A stretch of DNA of 64,000 bases from Pseudomonadota bacterium (lineage in GTDB: Bacteria > Pseudomonadota > Alphaproteobacteria > Azospirillales > Azospirillaceae): contig JAFAFA010000011.1 of assembly GCA_023423695.1 (NCBI GenBank), forward strand, positions 124,001 to 188,000, in the 5' to 3' direction. The notes under the pieces are model-generated. The model made no database searches. It was not told the origin of the DNA and saw nothing but the letters and a program-made list of their open reading frames with translations. This document shows, piece by piece, positions 55,284 to 63,624 of this stretch (its first letter is position 1; every line of letters starts with the position of its first letter). The translations under genes and the position numbers were made by a program.

Positions 55284-58200
55284 TCAGGCCGCCCGCGCCG
55301 TTTCTCCCCGTCGCAGCCGCTCCTCCAACGCCCGCCAGCGCGGCTCGACCGCCTCCCATGCCCGCTGCTTGACCGGCCCGAAGCCGCGGATCTCCTGCGG
55401 TAGCGCGGCCAGCTCCACCGCGGTGGCGAGTCTGTCCGCCGACAGCTGCTCCGCGATCTCCGCCACCGTCGCTTCATAGCGGGCGATCAGCGCGCGTTCC
55501 ATCCTGCGCTCCGCCGTATAGCCGAACGGGTCGAGCGCCGTGCCGCGCAGCCGCTTGCAAGCCGCCAGCCCGCGGAACACCGGCAGGATCCAGGCGCCGA
55601 GCGCCATCTTGCGCGGCTCCCCGTACCCGTTGGTGTCGCGCGCCAGCAGGGGAGGGGCGAGGTGGAAGACCGGCTTCCAATCGCCCTCGAACCGCTCGTC
55701 CAGGCTTTTTCGGAAAGCCGGATCGCTGTGCAGCCGGGCGACCTCATACTCGTCCTTGTAGGCCATCAGCTTGAAGGCGCTGCGCGCCACCGCCTCGGCC
55801 AGCGCGGTCGACCCCGGAGCCACGCGGTCCTCCGCCTGCCGTGCCCGCTCCACCAGCGCGCGGTAGCGCTCGGCATAGGCGCGGTCCTGATACGCCGCCA
55901 GGAACGCCGCCCGCCGCTCCACGATGGTGGCGAGGTCAGTAGCCGGCGCCTCCTCCTCGACCCCCAGCCCCGCCAAAACCTCCGGCCGGTGCGCGGCGAG
56001 GCGGCCGAAGGCGAAGGCGCGCAGGTTGGCGGCGACGCCGGTGCCGTTCAGCTCGATGGCGCGGGTCAGCGCCTCCAGCCCGACCGGCAGCAGCCCCTTC
56101 TGGAAGGCGACGCCCATCAGGAACACGTTGGCGAGGATGCTGTCGCCGAACAGTGCGGTGACCACCCGGTTGGCGTCCACCACCTCGACCTGCTCGGCCC
56201 CCGCCGCCCGGCGCAGGCTGCGCAGCAGCGCCCCCGCATCCGGCAGCTTCGTCCCGTCGCGGGTGAAGGCCCCGGTCGGTGCGACATGGGCGTTGGCCAC
56301 CACCCGCGTCCGCCCCAGCCGCACCGTCTTCAGCGCGTCCGGCGAGGCCGCGACCACCGTGTCGCAGGCCAGCACCAGCTGCGCCCGCTTCGGGTCGATC
56401 CGCGCCTGATGCAGCAGCGCCGCGTCCCCCGCCACCCGCAGATAGCTGTAGACCGCGCCGCCCTTCTGCGCGAAGCCCATGAAGTCGAGCACCGAGGACG
56501 CCTTGCCCTCCAGATGCGCGGCCATCGCCAGCACCGCGCCGATGGTGACGACGCCGGTCCCGCCGACCCCGACGATCAGGATCTCCGCCAACTCCTCCGT
56601 CAACTCCCCGGCCGCGCCATACCGCGGCAGCGGCAGCGCCGCCAGATCGTCGGCGAAGCGCGCGGCCACCCTGTCCGGGTCCGGCTTGCGCAAGCTCCCA
56701 CCCACCACCGAGACGAAGCTGGGGCAGAAGCCGTCGGCGCAGGAATAATCCTTGTTGCAGCTGGACTGGTCGATCTGCCGCTTCACCCCGAACTCGGTCT
56801 GTTTCGGCTGCACCGACAGGCAGTTCGATTTCTTGCCGCAGTCGCCGCAGCCTTCGCAGACCAGATCGTTGATGACCATCCGCCGCGCCGGGTCGGCCAT
56901 GGTGCCGCGCTTGCGCCGCCGCCGCTTCTCCGCCGCGCAGGTCTGCTCATAGACGATTGCCGTAACGCCGGGAATGTCGCGCATCTCGCGCTGCACGGCG
57001 TCCAACTCCTCGCGTTGATGAACCGTGGTGAAGGGCGCCAGCCCCAACCGGCTGTCGTACTTCTCCGGCGCGTCGCTGACCACGGCGATGCGGGTGATGC
57101 CCTCCGCCGCCAGTTGGCGGGTGATGGCGTCGACGGAGATCGGGCCGTCCACCGGCTGGCCACCGGTCATGGCGACGGCGTCGTTGAACAGGATCTTGTA
57201 GGTGATGTTGATCTTGGCGGCCACCGCCTGCCGGATCGCCAGCAGGCCGGAATGGAAATAGGTGCCCTCGCCCAGATTCTGGAAGATGTGCGGCCGCTTG
57301 CTGAACGGCGCCTGCCCGATCCAGCTGACGCCCTCGCCGCCCATCTGGCTCAGCCCCACCGTGTCGCGGTCCATCCACGACGCCATGAAGTGGCAGCCGA
57401 TCCCGGCCATCGCCTTGCTGCCCTCCGGCACCTTGGTCGAGCTGTTGTGCGGACAGCCGGAGCAGAAATACGGAGTCCGCGCCAGAGCAGGATTGATTGC
57501 AGGGGCGATAGGCGCCTCTCCCGGCAGCAGCTCCGCCAGCCGCGCCGAGAAATCCTGTTCCGGGAAGCGGTGGCGGATGCGCTCCACCAGCGCCTTGGCG
57601 ACGATCCACGGCCGCAGTTCCCCGGTGGCGGGCAGCAGCGGGGCGCCGAACTCGTCGGTCTTGCCGACCACGGCGCGCGGCCTCTCCCCGGCCGGCAGGT
57701 GGAACAGCAGGTCCTTCAGCTGCCCCTCGACGACCGGCGCCTTCTCCTCCACCACCAGCACCTCGTCGGCGCCGCGGGCGGCGGCGAGCGCGAAGTCCGG
57801 CTCCAGCGGCCAGGAGAGGCCGATCTTGTGGACCGACAGCCCGATCCGCTCCGCCTCCGCCGGCCCGATGCCGAGCAGCCGCAGAGCCTCCATCAAATCG
57901 AGATGCGCCTTGCCGGTGGTGACGATGCGCAGCCAGCCGGCCCGGCCCATCACCGTCCGGTCGATGCGGTTGACGCGGGCGAAGGCCTTCACCGCCGCGA
58001 CCTTGGCGGCCAGCCGTTCCTCGATGGCGAGGCTGGGCAGGTCGGGCCAGCGGTAATGCAGGCCCCCCGGCGGCGGATCGAACGCCACCGGCAGGAAGCC
58101 GCCCTCCAGCGCCGGAATCCGCACGGTGCCCGAGCTTTCCACCGATTCCGAGATCGCCTTGAACCCGACCCAAGCGCCGGAGAAGCGCGACAGGGCATAG

Positions 58201-58814
58201 CCGTACAGCCCGAATTCCAGATAGTCGCGGATGCCGGCCGGGTTCAGCACCGGCATCGACCAGGCGATCATGGCGAGGTCGCTCTGGTGCGGCATGCTGG
58301 ACGACACGCAGCCATGGTCGTCGCCGGCCACCGCCAGCACCCCGCCGCGCGGCGAGCTGCCATAGGCGTTGGCATGTTTCAGCACGTCGCCGGAGCGGTC
58401 CACCCCCGGCCCCTTGCCGTACCACATCCCGAACACGCCATCGACGGTGCCCTCGCCCGAGGATTCGACCTGCTGCGTCCCCATGACGGCGGTGGCGCCC
58501 AGATCCTCGTTGACGCCGGGGACGAAGCGGATGGCATGGGTGTCCAGATGCGCGCGGGCCTGCCACAGCGCCTGATCCAGCCCGCCCAGCGGCGACCCGC
58601 GATAGCCGCTGACGAAGCCCGCCGTGTTCAGCCCGGCCCGCCGGTCGCTCTCCGCCTGGAGCAGGAGCAGCCGGACCAGCGCCTGCGTCCCCGACAGATA
58701 GACCTGCCCCCCGGCGCGGCTGTAGCGGTCGTCCAAGCGATAGCTGCGGTCGATCCGGTCAGGGGTTTGGCCGGGATCGCACTCCGCCCGCAGGCCCGTC
58801 GGCATGCCGTCCAT
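55284..58814 (-). CDS. Indolepyruvate ferredoxin oxidoreductase (fused alpha/beta)
   Basis: 1176 residues; ATG at 58812-58814 with GAGGGA upstream. This single chain combines the TPP-binding alpha half (QVYLSGTQALVRLLLLQAES, GFVSGYRGSPLGGLDQALWQ, GIGCHFMASWMDRDTVGLSQ, MGGEGVSWIGQAPF), an Fe-S motif VCEGCGDCGKKSNCLS, and the gamma/beta half (ILIVGVGGTGVVTIGAVLA, GFAQKGGAVYSYLR). It decarboxylates aryl- or branched-chain 2-oxoacids to acyl-CoA with ferredoxin as acceptor, in aromatic amino-acid breakdown. The length is that of the one-chain bacterial type. It is convergent with bcsN and next to the AT-rich island at its 5' side. Confidence 0.93.
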   Translation of the reverse strand: MDGMPTGLRAECDPGQTPDRIDRSYRLDDRYSRAGGQVYLSGTQALVRLLLLQAESDRRAGLNTAGFVSGYRGSPLGGLDQALWQARAHLDTHAIRFVPGVNEDLGATAVMGTQQVESSGEGTVDGVFGMWYGKGPGVDRSGDVLKHANAYGSSPRGGVLAVAGDDHGCVSSSMPHQSDLAMIAWSMPVLNPAGIRDYLEFGLYGYALSRFSGAWVGFKAISESVESSGTVRIPALEGGFLPVAFDPPPGGLHYRWPDLPSLAIEERLAAKVAAVKAFARVNRIDRTVMGRAGWLRIVTTGKAHLDLMEALRLLGIGPAEAERIGLSVHKIGLSWPLEPDFALAAARGADEVLVVEEKAPVVEGQLKDLLFHLPAGERPRAVVGKTDEFGAPLLPATGELRPWIVAKALVERIRHRFPEQDFSARLAELLPGEAPIAPAINPALARTPYFCSGCPHNSSTKVPEGSKAMAGIGCHFMASWMDRDTVGLSQMGGEGVSWIGQAPFSKRPHIFQNLGEGTYFHSGLLAIRQAVAAKINITYKILFNDAVAMTGGQPVDGPISVDAITRQLAAEGITRIAVVSDAPEKYDSRLGLAPFTTVHQREELDAVQREMRDIPGVTAIVYEQTCAAEKRRRRKRGTMADPARRMVINDLVCEGCGDCGKKSNCLSVQPKQTEFGVKRQIDQSSCNKDYSCADGFCPSFVSVVGGSLRKPDPDRVAARFADDLAALPLPRYGAAGELTEELAEILIVGVGGTGVVTIGAVLAMAAHLEGKASSVLDFMGFAQKGGAVYSYLRVAGDAALLHQARIDPKRAQLVLACDTVVAASPDALKTVRLGRTRVVANAHVAPTGAFTRDGTKLPDAGALLRSLRRAAGAEQVEVVDANRVVTALFGDSILANVFLMGVAFQKGLLPVGLEALTRAIELNGTGVAANLRAFAFGRLAAHRPEVLAGLGVEEEAPATDLATIVERRAAFLAAYQDRAYAERYRALVERARQAEDRVAPGSTALAEAVARSAFKLMAYKDEYEVARLHSDPAFRKSLDERFEGDWKPVFHLAPPLLARDTNGYGEPRKMALGAWILPVFRGLAACKRLRGTALDPFGYTAERRMERALIARYEATVAEIAEQLSADRLATAVELAALPQEIRGFGPVKQRAWEAVEPRWRALEERLRRGETARAA

Positions 58815-58989
58815 GTCTCGTTCCCTCGATTATCCTTCGTTGGAACGAGTGTGCGCCCTTCGCAGGCAAATGATTTTGCGGGTTGGGCGCGGAACGGGGG
58901 TGTTCGGAAAATCCTGTTGCGGATTGTTGGTGTTGGGAGCGAAATTTTTGCGCCGATTCCGTAAGGGAGTAGGCTGGGGACAGAAATAC

Positions 58990-59032
58990 TGGGTGCAAAA
59001 ATGAAGCCGATTGGCGGTCATTTTTGCACCCA
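58990..59032. repeat. 15-bp perfect inverted repeat at island edge
   Basis: TGGGTGCAAAAATGA and its exact reverse complement, 13 bases apart. It marks the left end of the low-GC segment and may be a terminator for either side, an operator, or an end of an integrated element. It contains no T-run beyond its own arms. Confidence 0.75.
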
Positions 59033-59109
59033 ACTATCAATCTATCTTTCTAACCAGCGCCAAGGACACAGCCTTCGGGTTGCATAATCTCCCATTATAA
59101 GATGGAAGA

Positions 59110-59134
59110 AGGAGGAAAATTTATGTTTCCTCCT
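59110..59134 (-). terminator. Terminator candidate of the OLD-nuclease gene
   Basis: AGGAGGAAA (59110-59118) pairs with TTTCCTCCT (59126-59134) around ATTTATG, 23 bases beyond the minus-strand stop at 59158. On the minus strand TCTTCC follows. It is plausible but not strong. Confidence 0.5.
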
Positions 59135-59157
59135 GTCATTCATAGCAGTCCAAAAAA

Positions 59158-61056
59158 TCAACCTTGTGCTGCGCGCCGCAAAGTCGACGTATCAGGAAGA
59201 TGCTCTGCTACATTGGCTATGCGGTCCACAAGGTCTGCAAACCACTCGAGCACCTCCCCGTCTGGGTCGCGAGCTTCAAGAAGATCAATTGTCATTTTTT
59301 TGGCAGCATCGTTATTTAGTCTTTTTTTGACCTTGCTAACTTTTTGCCTTTTGTCATGATCATCCAACTCAGCCCATGGCTTAGTCGATTCGGAGGCTGC
59401 ATGTATCTTTTCAGCGACTAGAGTTGGAACATCATCCATATCACCAAACTCAACTTCGACGTTTAATGCAACGCGAATTGCTTCTGGGTGAAGATAATTC
59501 TCAATCTCCCGTTTTTTCGTTAGGCAGCCCCAGTGCCCTTCTTGAATAACACGACGAATATGTGCCTCGTATTGCGGAGGTTGCTTATCATCTCGGTCGT
59601 AAATATGCATCTGCGGAGTGGATAGTTTTTCGAGGTAGCGGCGATCCACCCAGTGCTTAAGGTTTCCGCCACTCAACATGATAATGCCGACTCGGGGATC
59701 ATCTTCAATATGTGGAATTATCGGATATTTTGGCCTCAAAATATTGGCGATATTCGACAGGAAATCGATATCAGTCGGACCCTCTACACACAGGAGCACT
59801 CGCACGCGCCCATCGGGTAAGACGCCCAAGGTTTCTGCTACTTCAGACAACACATCCTCACCCCCATGCCGGATGATTGGTGCTGGGGCTTGGGGCACTC
59901 TCGAAACGTATCGAATAGTCTCGATTGGCAGCAGTCCTGCGATGGCGGGAACATGTGTTGTGACAATAACTTGGGCGTCACCCTGTTCTACTAAGTTCCG
60001 GAGAGCTTTAATCAACATGATCTGGTTAGAGGGGTGTTGAGAGTTCTCGGGTTCTTCAACGGCATAGATAATATTAGGCGAACCACTGTTTTGCTGACGA
60101 CGTTCAGCCTCAGCGCGGAAGAAATTCAACAGAATTAATCGTCGAACGCCACTTCCCCTCTTGTCAATTGAAATGCCATTATCATCGGCAAGTGATAGCT
60201 TAAATCCATCCCATTTAGGCTCAGATTTGAAATTTGGCCGGAGTTCAGCCGCAAGTTCCGGCGCCATGTCATGGAGCTTAGCCAGTGTCCTCTCAGCTAC
60301 TTCGGTTGCCTGCAATCGTACCTTCTCACGGATACTATCCAATTCTCCTTCAACTGATTTTAATGCCTCTTGAACTGCCAGTTTCATGGGGTCTTGAACT
60401 TCGCTGTCATCGACCTTATTGGGTCGGTCGGATTGGAATAGGGCAAACGAGGGAAGAAATTTTTGTAATTGCTCCCAGACCTTCTTTCCCTCTTCCACGT
60501 CCATCGGCACAAGTTGAGGCTCAGGTGACAATTCTTTAACGTGTTGGTAAATAGCGCGCCGAATCTCAACGTTTGAACGTTTATCAACCTTGCTTAAGTC
60601 AACGCCGAGGCTATCGGCTCTCTTTCGCAAATCTGCTTGCTTCAACGCTAATAGATCTTGTACTCCTTCGGCTGTCGGGAATAAGGCTGCAGCGAATACA
60701 TTTACTTTTGGTGTTTTCGGAGTGCAGTCAATTTGCTTTACGATACGTAGAAGCCCACCCGCTCCGAGAAGATGCTCGTCAGCAATAGTAGTTGTAGATT
60801 TTGCATCGATAACAATCTGCTCAGGAAGATTGTCAAAGGCGCATTCAATCTCAACTGTCTTTCCGATATTTTTAACACATGCATCGGAAGAATCGATCTT
60901 AACAGTGGAATTATTAAAGAATATTTCTAGAGCCTCCAGCAGTGTACTTTTTCCAACATCGTTACGACCAATAATTGATGTGAAGTCACCAATGTCAATT
61001 TCAGTCCGAGTGCCGTATCCGCGAAAATTTGTAATTGCAAGTTGGCGAAGCCGCAT
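59158..61056 (-). CDS. OLD-family ATPase/TOPRIM nuclease
   Basis: 632 residues. ABC-type ATPase with Walker A GRNDVGKST (30-38), signature-like KRGSGVRRLILLNF, Walker B IIYAVEEPENSQHP (about 333-340) and VTTHVPAIAG. The C-terminal TOPRIM has Glu about 423 in LLCVEGPTD and the acidic YDRDDK (about 485-490). OLD nucleases cut DNA; relatives include phage P2 Old and the GajA subunit of Gabija. No UvrD-like GajB, methylase or other partner lies beside it, so it is a solitary class-1-type protein. The coding region is clearly AT-richer than its neighbours (24/60 and 34/60 G+C in two lines counted), with a simple codon style, which points to acquisition by transfer. Phage defence is a reasonable but untested role. 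Confidence 0.88.
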   Translation of the reverse strand: MRLRQLAITNFRGYGTRTEIDIGDFTSIIGRNDVGKSTLLEALEIFFNNSTVKIDSSDACVKNIGKTVEIECAFDNLPEQIVIDAKSTTTIADEHLLGAGGLLRIVKQIDCTPKTPKVNVFAAALFPTAEGVQDLLALKQADLRKRADSLGVDLSKVDKRSNVEIRRAIYQHVKELSPEPQLVPMDVEEGKKVWEQLQKFLPSFALFQSDRPNKVDDSEVQDPMKLAVQEALKSVEGELDSIREKVRLQATEVAERTLAKLHDMAPELAAELRPNFKSEPKWDGFKLSLADDNGISIDKRGSGVRRLILLNFFRAEAERRQQNSGSPNIIYAVEEPENSQHPSNQIMLIKALRNLVEQGDAQVIVTTHVPAIAGLLPIETIRYVSRVPQAPAPIIRHGGEDVLSEVAETLGVLPDGRVRVLLCVEGPTDIDFLSNIANILRPKYPIIPHIEDDPRVGIIMLSGGNLKHWVDRRYLEKLSTPQMHIYDRDDKQPPQYEAHIRRVIQEGHWGCLTKKREIENYLHPEAIRVALNVEVEFGDMDDVPTLVAEKIHAASESTKPWAELDDHDKRQKVSKVKKRLNNDAAKKMTIDLLEARDPDGEVLEWFADLVDRIANVAEHLPDTSTLRRAAQG

Positions 61057-61406
61057 TTTATTGCTCCATTAGCATTAGCGTGCGAAGATTTGCGCGAAAA
61101 AAGATTTATGAAGACTTGGGATAACCTATTTAGGTTGTTCATTCTATATTAATTAATAGTTAAGAGGTAAATTGCGATCCAAGCTCTCGTTGCGCCGCCC
61201 TCCATTCACCCCTGCTGCAACTGGTGCCGAGCTTCTGCGGAAACGATAGTCAACAAGATGGCATCGTGCTTCTCCGCAAACCTATTGATCAACCTCGCCC
61301 ACTACCTGCGAACACCTCCAGCACCACTCATTAGGTAAAAAATCCCTAATCAGAAAAAGTTCCTATATCCTCTCCCGCAGGTCCCATCCACCCGCGGAGC
61401 CCCGCC
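61057..61406. other. AT-rich gap between OLD-nuclease gene and HTH gene
   Basis: 350 bases, low GC at first and then rising. It holds the start region of the nuclease gene, the 12-bp palindrome TATTAATTAATA (61147-61158), and an ATTAGG/CCTAAT inverted repeat (61330-61350) before the HTH gene. These may be promoter or operator sites. No RNA gene or further ORF was recognised. Confidence 0.55.
61330..61350. promoter_or_regulatory. Inverted repeat upstream of the HTH gene
   Basis: ATTAGG (61330-61335) and CCTAAT (61345-61350) around TAAAAAATC, 56 bases before the HTH gene start. It is at the junction where GC returns to the genome level. It could be an operator for the HTH protein. Confidence 0.4.
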
Positions 61407-62162
61407 ATGCCGCTCGACAGCCGCACCCTCCCCGACGACCATTTCCCCTGCTGGGCCGAGGAGCCGCCGGTCCCGGCGGGCGGGTCGCTGGTGCCCGGAT
61501 CGCAGTTCCACGAGGAACAATGGATCATGGCCGCCGGGATGCTGGCACGCGGCAGTTCCTTCCTCTACGTCGCCCGCGCCATGGGATGCAGCCGCACCAC
61601 CCTGTGGCGGGCCTATTACGGATCGCGGGATTTCCGCCATCGCGTCTGGTGGGAACGGCAGGCGTTGAACCGGGAGGCGGAACTGCGCCTGTCCTCGCTG
61701 CGCATCCTGGTGACGGAACAGATCGAGCGACTGGTGTCGCTCGGCGACCCGAAGACGGTGCGCTGGCTGGCCGAGCGGCTCGGCCTGTTCGCCGGCCTCG
61801 ACGCCCCGGCCAGACAGGCGGCGCATGCCGGGCAGTCCGACCGGCCCGCCCCGTCTCCGGTCCCGACGCCGGCACCGTCCCCGCAACCGCCCTCCGAACC
61901 GGCAGACCCAGTGCCCCCACCGGCCCCGCTACCCGCCGCTCCCGGCGGCGACTTCCCACGCGCGCCGGAGCCGGCCTCCGCGCCGGTCGCCGCTCCCGCC
62001 GCCGTGTCGGCGGGCGGATGGAACAGCGCCGCGAAACCGTTCCACGATGTTCCAACCGCCGCCGCTCCCGGCCGGGCGGCGGGCCGGCGCCGCGTCAGCT
62101 CCCGCGGATCAGGTCGGAATACCAGCGTGCCGAGTCCTTCAGGGTCCGCGCTTGCGTCGTGA
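61407..62162 (+). CDS. HTH protein with terminase-small-subunit-like head and Pro-rich tail
   Basis: 251 residues. The N-terminal 110 residues contain a helix-turn-helix resembling phage terminase small subunits or DUF-type small DNA-binding proteins (ARGSSFLYVARAMGCSRTTL, WRAYYGSRDFRHRVWWERQA). It is followed by a helix with VTEQIERLVSLGDPKTVRWL. The remaining 140 residues are low-complexity Pro/Ala (PVPTPAPSPQPPSEPADPVP). High GC distinguishes it from the AT-rich island. Its last 68 bases overlap the end of the convergent GH1 gene, which is unusual, and the tail may be poorly conserved. The family is not certain. Confidence 0.55.
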   Translation: MPLDSRTLPDDHFPCWAEEPPVPAGGSLVPGSQFHEEQWIMAAGMLARGSSFLYVARAMGCSRTTLWRAYYGSRDFRHRVWWERQALNREAELRLSSLRILVTEQIERLVSLGDPKTVRWLAERLGLFAGLDAPARQAAHAGQSDRPAPSPVPTPAPSPQPPSEPADPVPPPAPLPAAPGGDFPRAPEPASAPVAAPAAVSAGGWNSAAKPFHDVPTAAAPGRAAGRRRVSSRGSGRNTSVPSPSGSALAS

Positions 62163-63423
62163 AATCGACATGGACGATGCCGAACCGGGTGCCATAGCCG
62201 CCGCCCCATTCGAAATTGTCCAGCAGCGACCAGACGAAATATCCCCGCACGTCGGCCCCCCGCGCCTTCGCCTCCGCCATCGCGGCGATGTAGGCCTGGA
62301 GGTAGGCCAGCCGCTCGGGATCCGCCACGCGTCCTTCCGCGTCGGGCGCCTCCGCCGCCTTGGTGCCGTACCCGTTCTCCGTCACATAGATCGGCAGGCG
62401 GTAGCGGCGGGTCAGGTCGATCAGCGTGTCGCGGAAGCAGCCGGGGTCATAGGGCCAGTCGATGGCCGTCCGCTTCATCCCCGCCGGCGGCGATCCGAAG
62501 CCGAAGCCCCAGATCAGGCTGTCGTCCTTGCGGCCATAGACCGGGGCGTAGTGGTTCAGCCCGAACCAGTCCAGCGGCCGGGCGATGCGCGCCATGTCGC
62601 CGGGCTGCACATAGGGCTCGATGGCCTCGGCGATGAGGCGCGGATAGTGGGCGCGCAGCTGGGCGTCGGGGAAGGCGCGGTTCCAATGCTCGTCGAACAG
62701 GGCGGCGGCCTCGACATCCTCCGGCCGGTCGGTCTCGGGCCGCATCGGCTGGACGCTGTGCACCGCGCCGATGGAGGCATTCGGCACCAGGGCGCGCAGC
62801 ACGTCCACCCCGGCGCCATGGGCGAGGTTGACGTGGTGGATCGTCTTCAGGTGGCTGGCGCGGTCGGCAATGCTCGGCGCGCCCCAGCCGAAGGCCCAGC
62901 CGAACAGGGTGAAGACCGAGAACTCGTTGAAGGTGGCCCAGCGCTTCACCCGGTCGCCATAGCGCCGGGCGCAGAGCGCCGCGTAATCGGCGAACCAGCC
63001 GGCGCTGTCGCGGCTGGTCCAGCCGCCCATGTCCTGCAATGCCTGCGGCAGGTCCCAGTGATACAGGCACAGCCAGGGCTCGATGTTCCGCTCCAGCAGC
63101 CGGTCGATCAGCCGGTCGTAGAAATCCAGCCCCTTTTCGTTCGGCGCGCCGCGCCCGCGCGGCAGCACCCGCGGCCAGGAAACGGAGAAGCGGTAGGCCT
63201 GCAGCCCCAGCGCCGCCATCAGCTCCACATCCTCCGGCATCCGGTGGTAGTGGTCGCAGGCGACGTCGCCGCTCTCGCCGTTGTCGACCCGGCCCTTCAG
63301 CTTGCAGAAGCTGTCCCAGATGCTGGGCGCCCGCCCGTCGGCCTCGGCCCCGCCCTCGATCTGGTAGGCGGAGGTGGAGGCACCCCACAGGAAGTCCTTG
63401 GGAAAAACCGGACGGTCGGTCAT
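62095..63423 (-). CDS. Beta-glucosidase, GH1
   Basis: 442 residues, the usual size. Substrate-binding N-terminus FLWGASTSAYQIEGG, acid/base Glu167 in WATFNEFSVFTLFG (TFNE) and nucleophile Glu349 in VTENGYG. RYFSVSWPRVLP-type motif appears as YRFSVSWPRVLPRGRG, and DNFEWGGGYGTRFG lies near the end. It hydrolyses beta-glucosides or related sugars in the cytoplasm. It lacks a signal peptide and could use cello-oligosaccharides, though no linkage to the bcs operon 7 kb away is needed. The 3' end overlaps the convergent HTH gene by 68 bases. Confidence 0.94.
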   Translation of the reverse strand: MTDRPVFPKDFLWGASTSAYQIEGGAEADGRAPSIWDSFCKLKGRVDNGESGDVACDHYHRMPEDVELMAALGLQAYRFSVSWPRVLPRGRGAPNEKGLDFYDRLIDRLLERNIEPWLCLYHWDLPQALQDMGGWTSRDSAGWFADYAALCARRYGDRVKRWATFNEFSVFTLFGWAFGWGAPSIADRASHLKTIHHVNLAHGAGVDVLRALVPNASIGAVHSVQPMRPETDRPEDVEAAALFDEHWNRAFPDAQLRAHYPRLIAEAIEPYVQPGDMARIARPLDWFGLNHYAPVYGRKDDSLIWGFGFGSPPAGMKRTAIDWPYDPGCFRDTLIDLTRRYRLPIYVTENGYGTKAAEAPDAEGRVADPERLAYLQAYIAAMAEAKARGADVRGYFVWSLLDNFEWGGGYGTRFGIVHVDFTTQARTLKDSARWYSDLIRGS

Positions 63424-63624
63424 GGCGGATCACCCGAAAGATGGATCATCGAATCCTACCTCTTTCCCGTCCGGGTGGAAGGGGCCAATCGTCGCTGTCC
63501 GGTCCTCTGGGCGGCACCACCTTCCGGCGGATGGTCCGTCACCATATCGCGGTCGACAGGATGGCGCGCCGCTCCTATGGTCTCGCCGACCGGACGAGCG
63601 AGATCAGAAAGGAACGGGCGCATC

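Larger units (their letters stand above)
58815..59157. other. Gap between indolepyruvate oxidoreductase and AT-rich island
   Basis: 343 bases. The right half (from about 58980) is AT-rich and belongs to the island. It holds a 15-bp perfect inverted repeat TGGGTGCAAAAATGA (58990-59004) and TCATTTTTGCACCCA (59018-59032) with a 13-base spacer, and a second hairpin at 59110-59134. The left part should hold the promoter of the minus-strand oxidoreductase gene. Confidence 0.6.

Noticed and set aside
55662..58964. An 1100-codon plus-strand open frame
   Set aside because: It is antisense to the indolepyruvate oxidoreductase gene and has no recognisable motif.
59158..61056. Gabija system (GajAB)
   Set aside because: The OLD-type protein is present but there is no UvrD/Rep-like GajB on either side, so the two-gene system is not supported.
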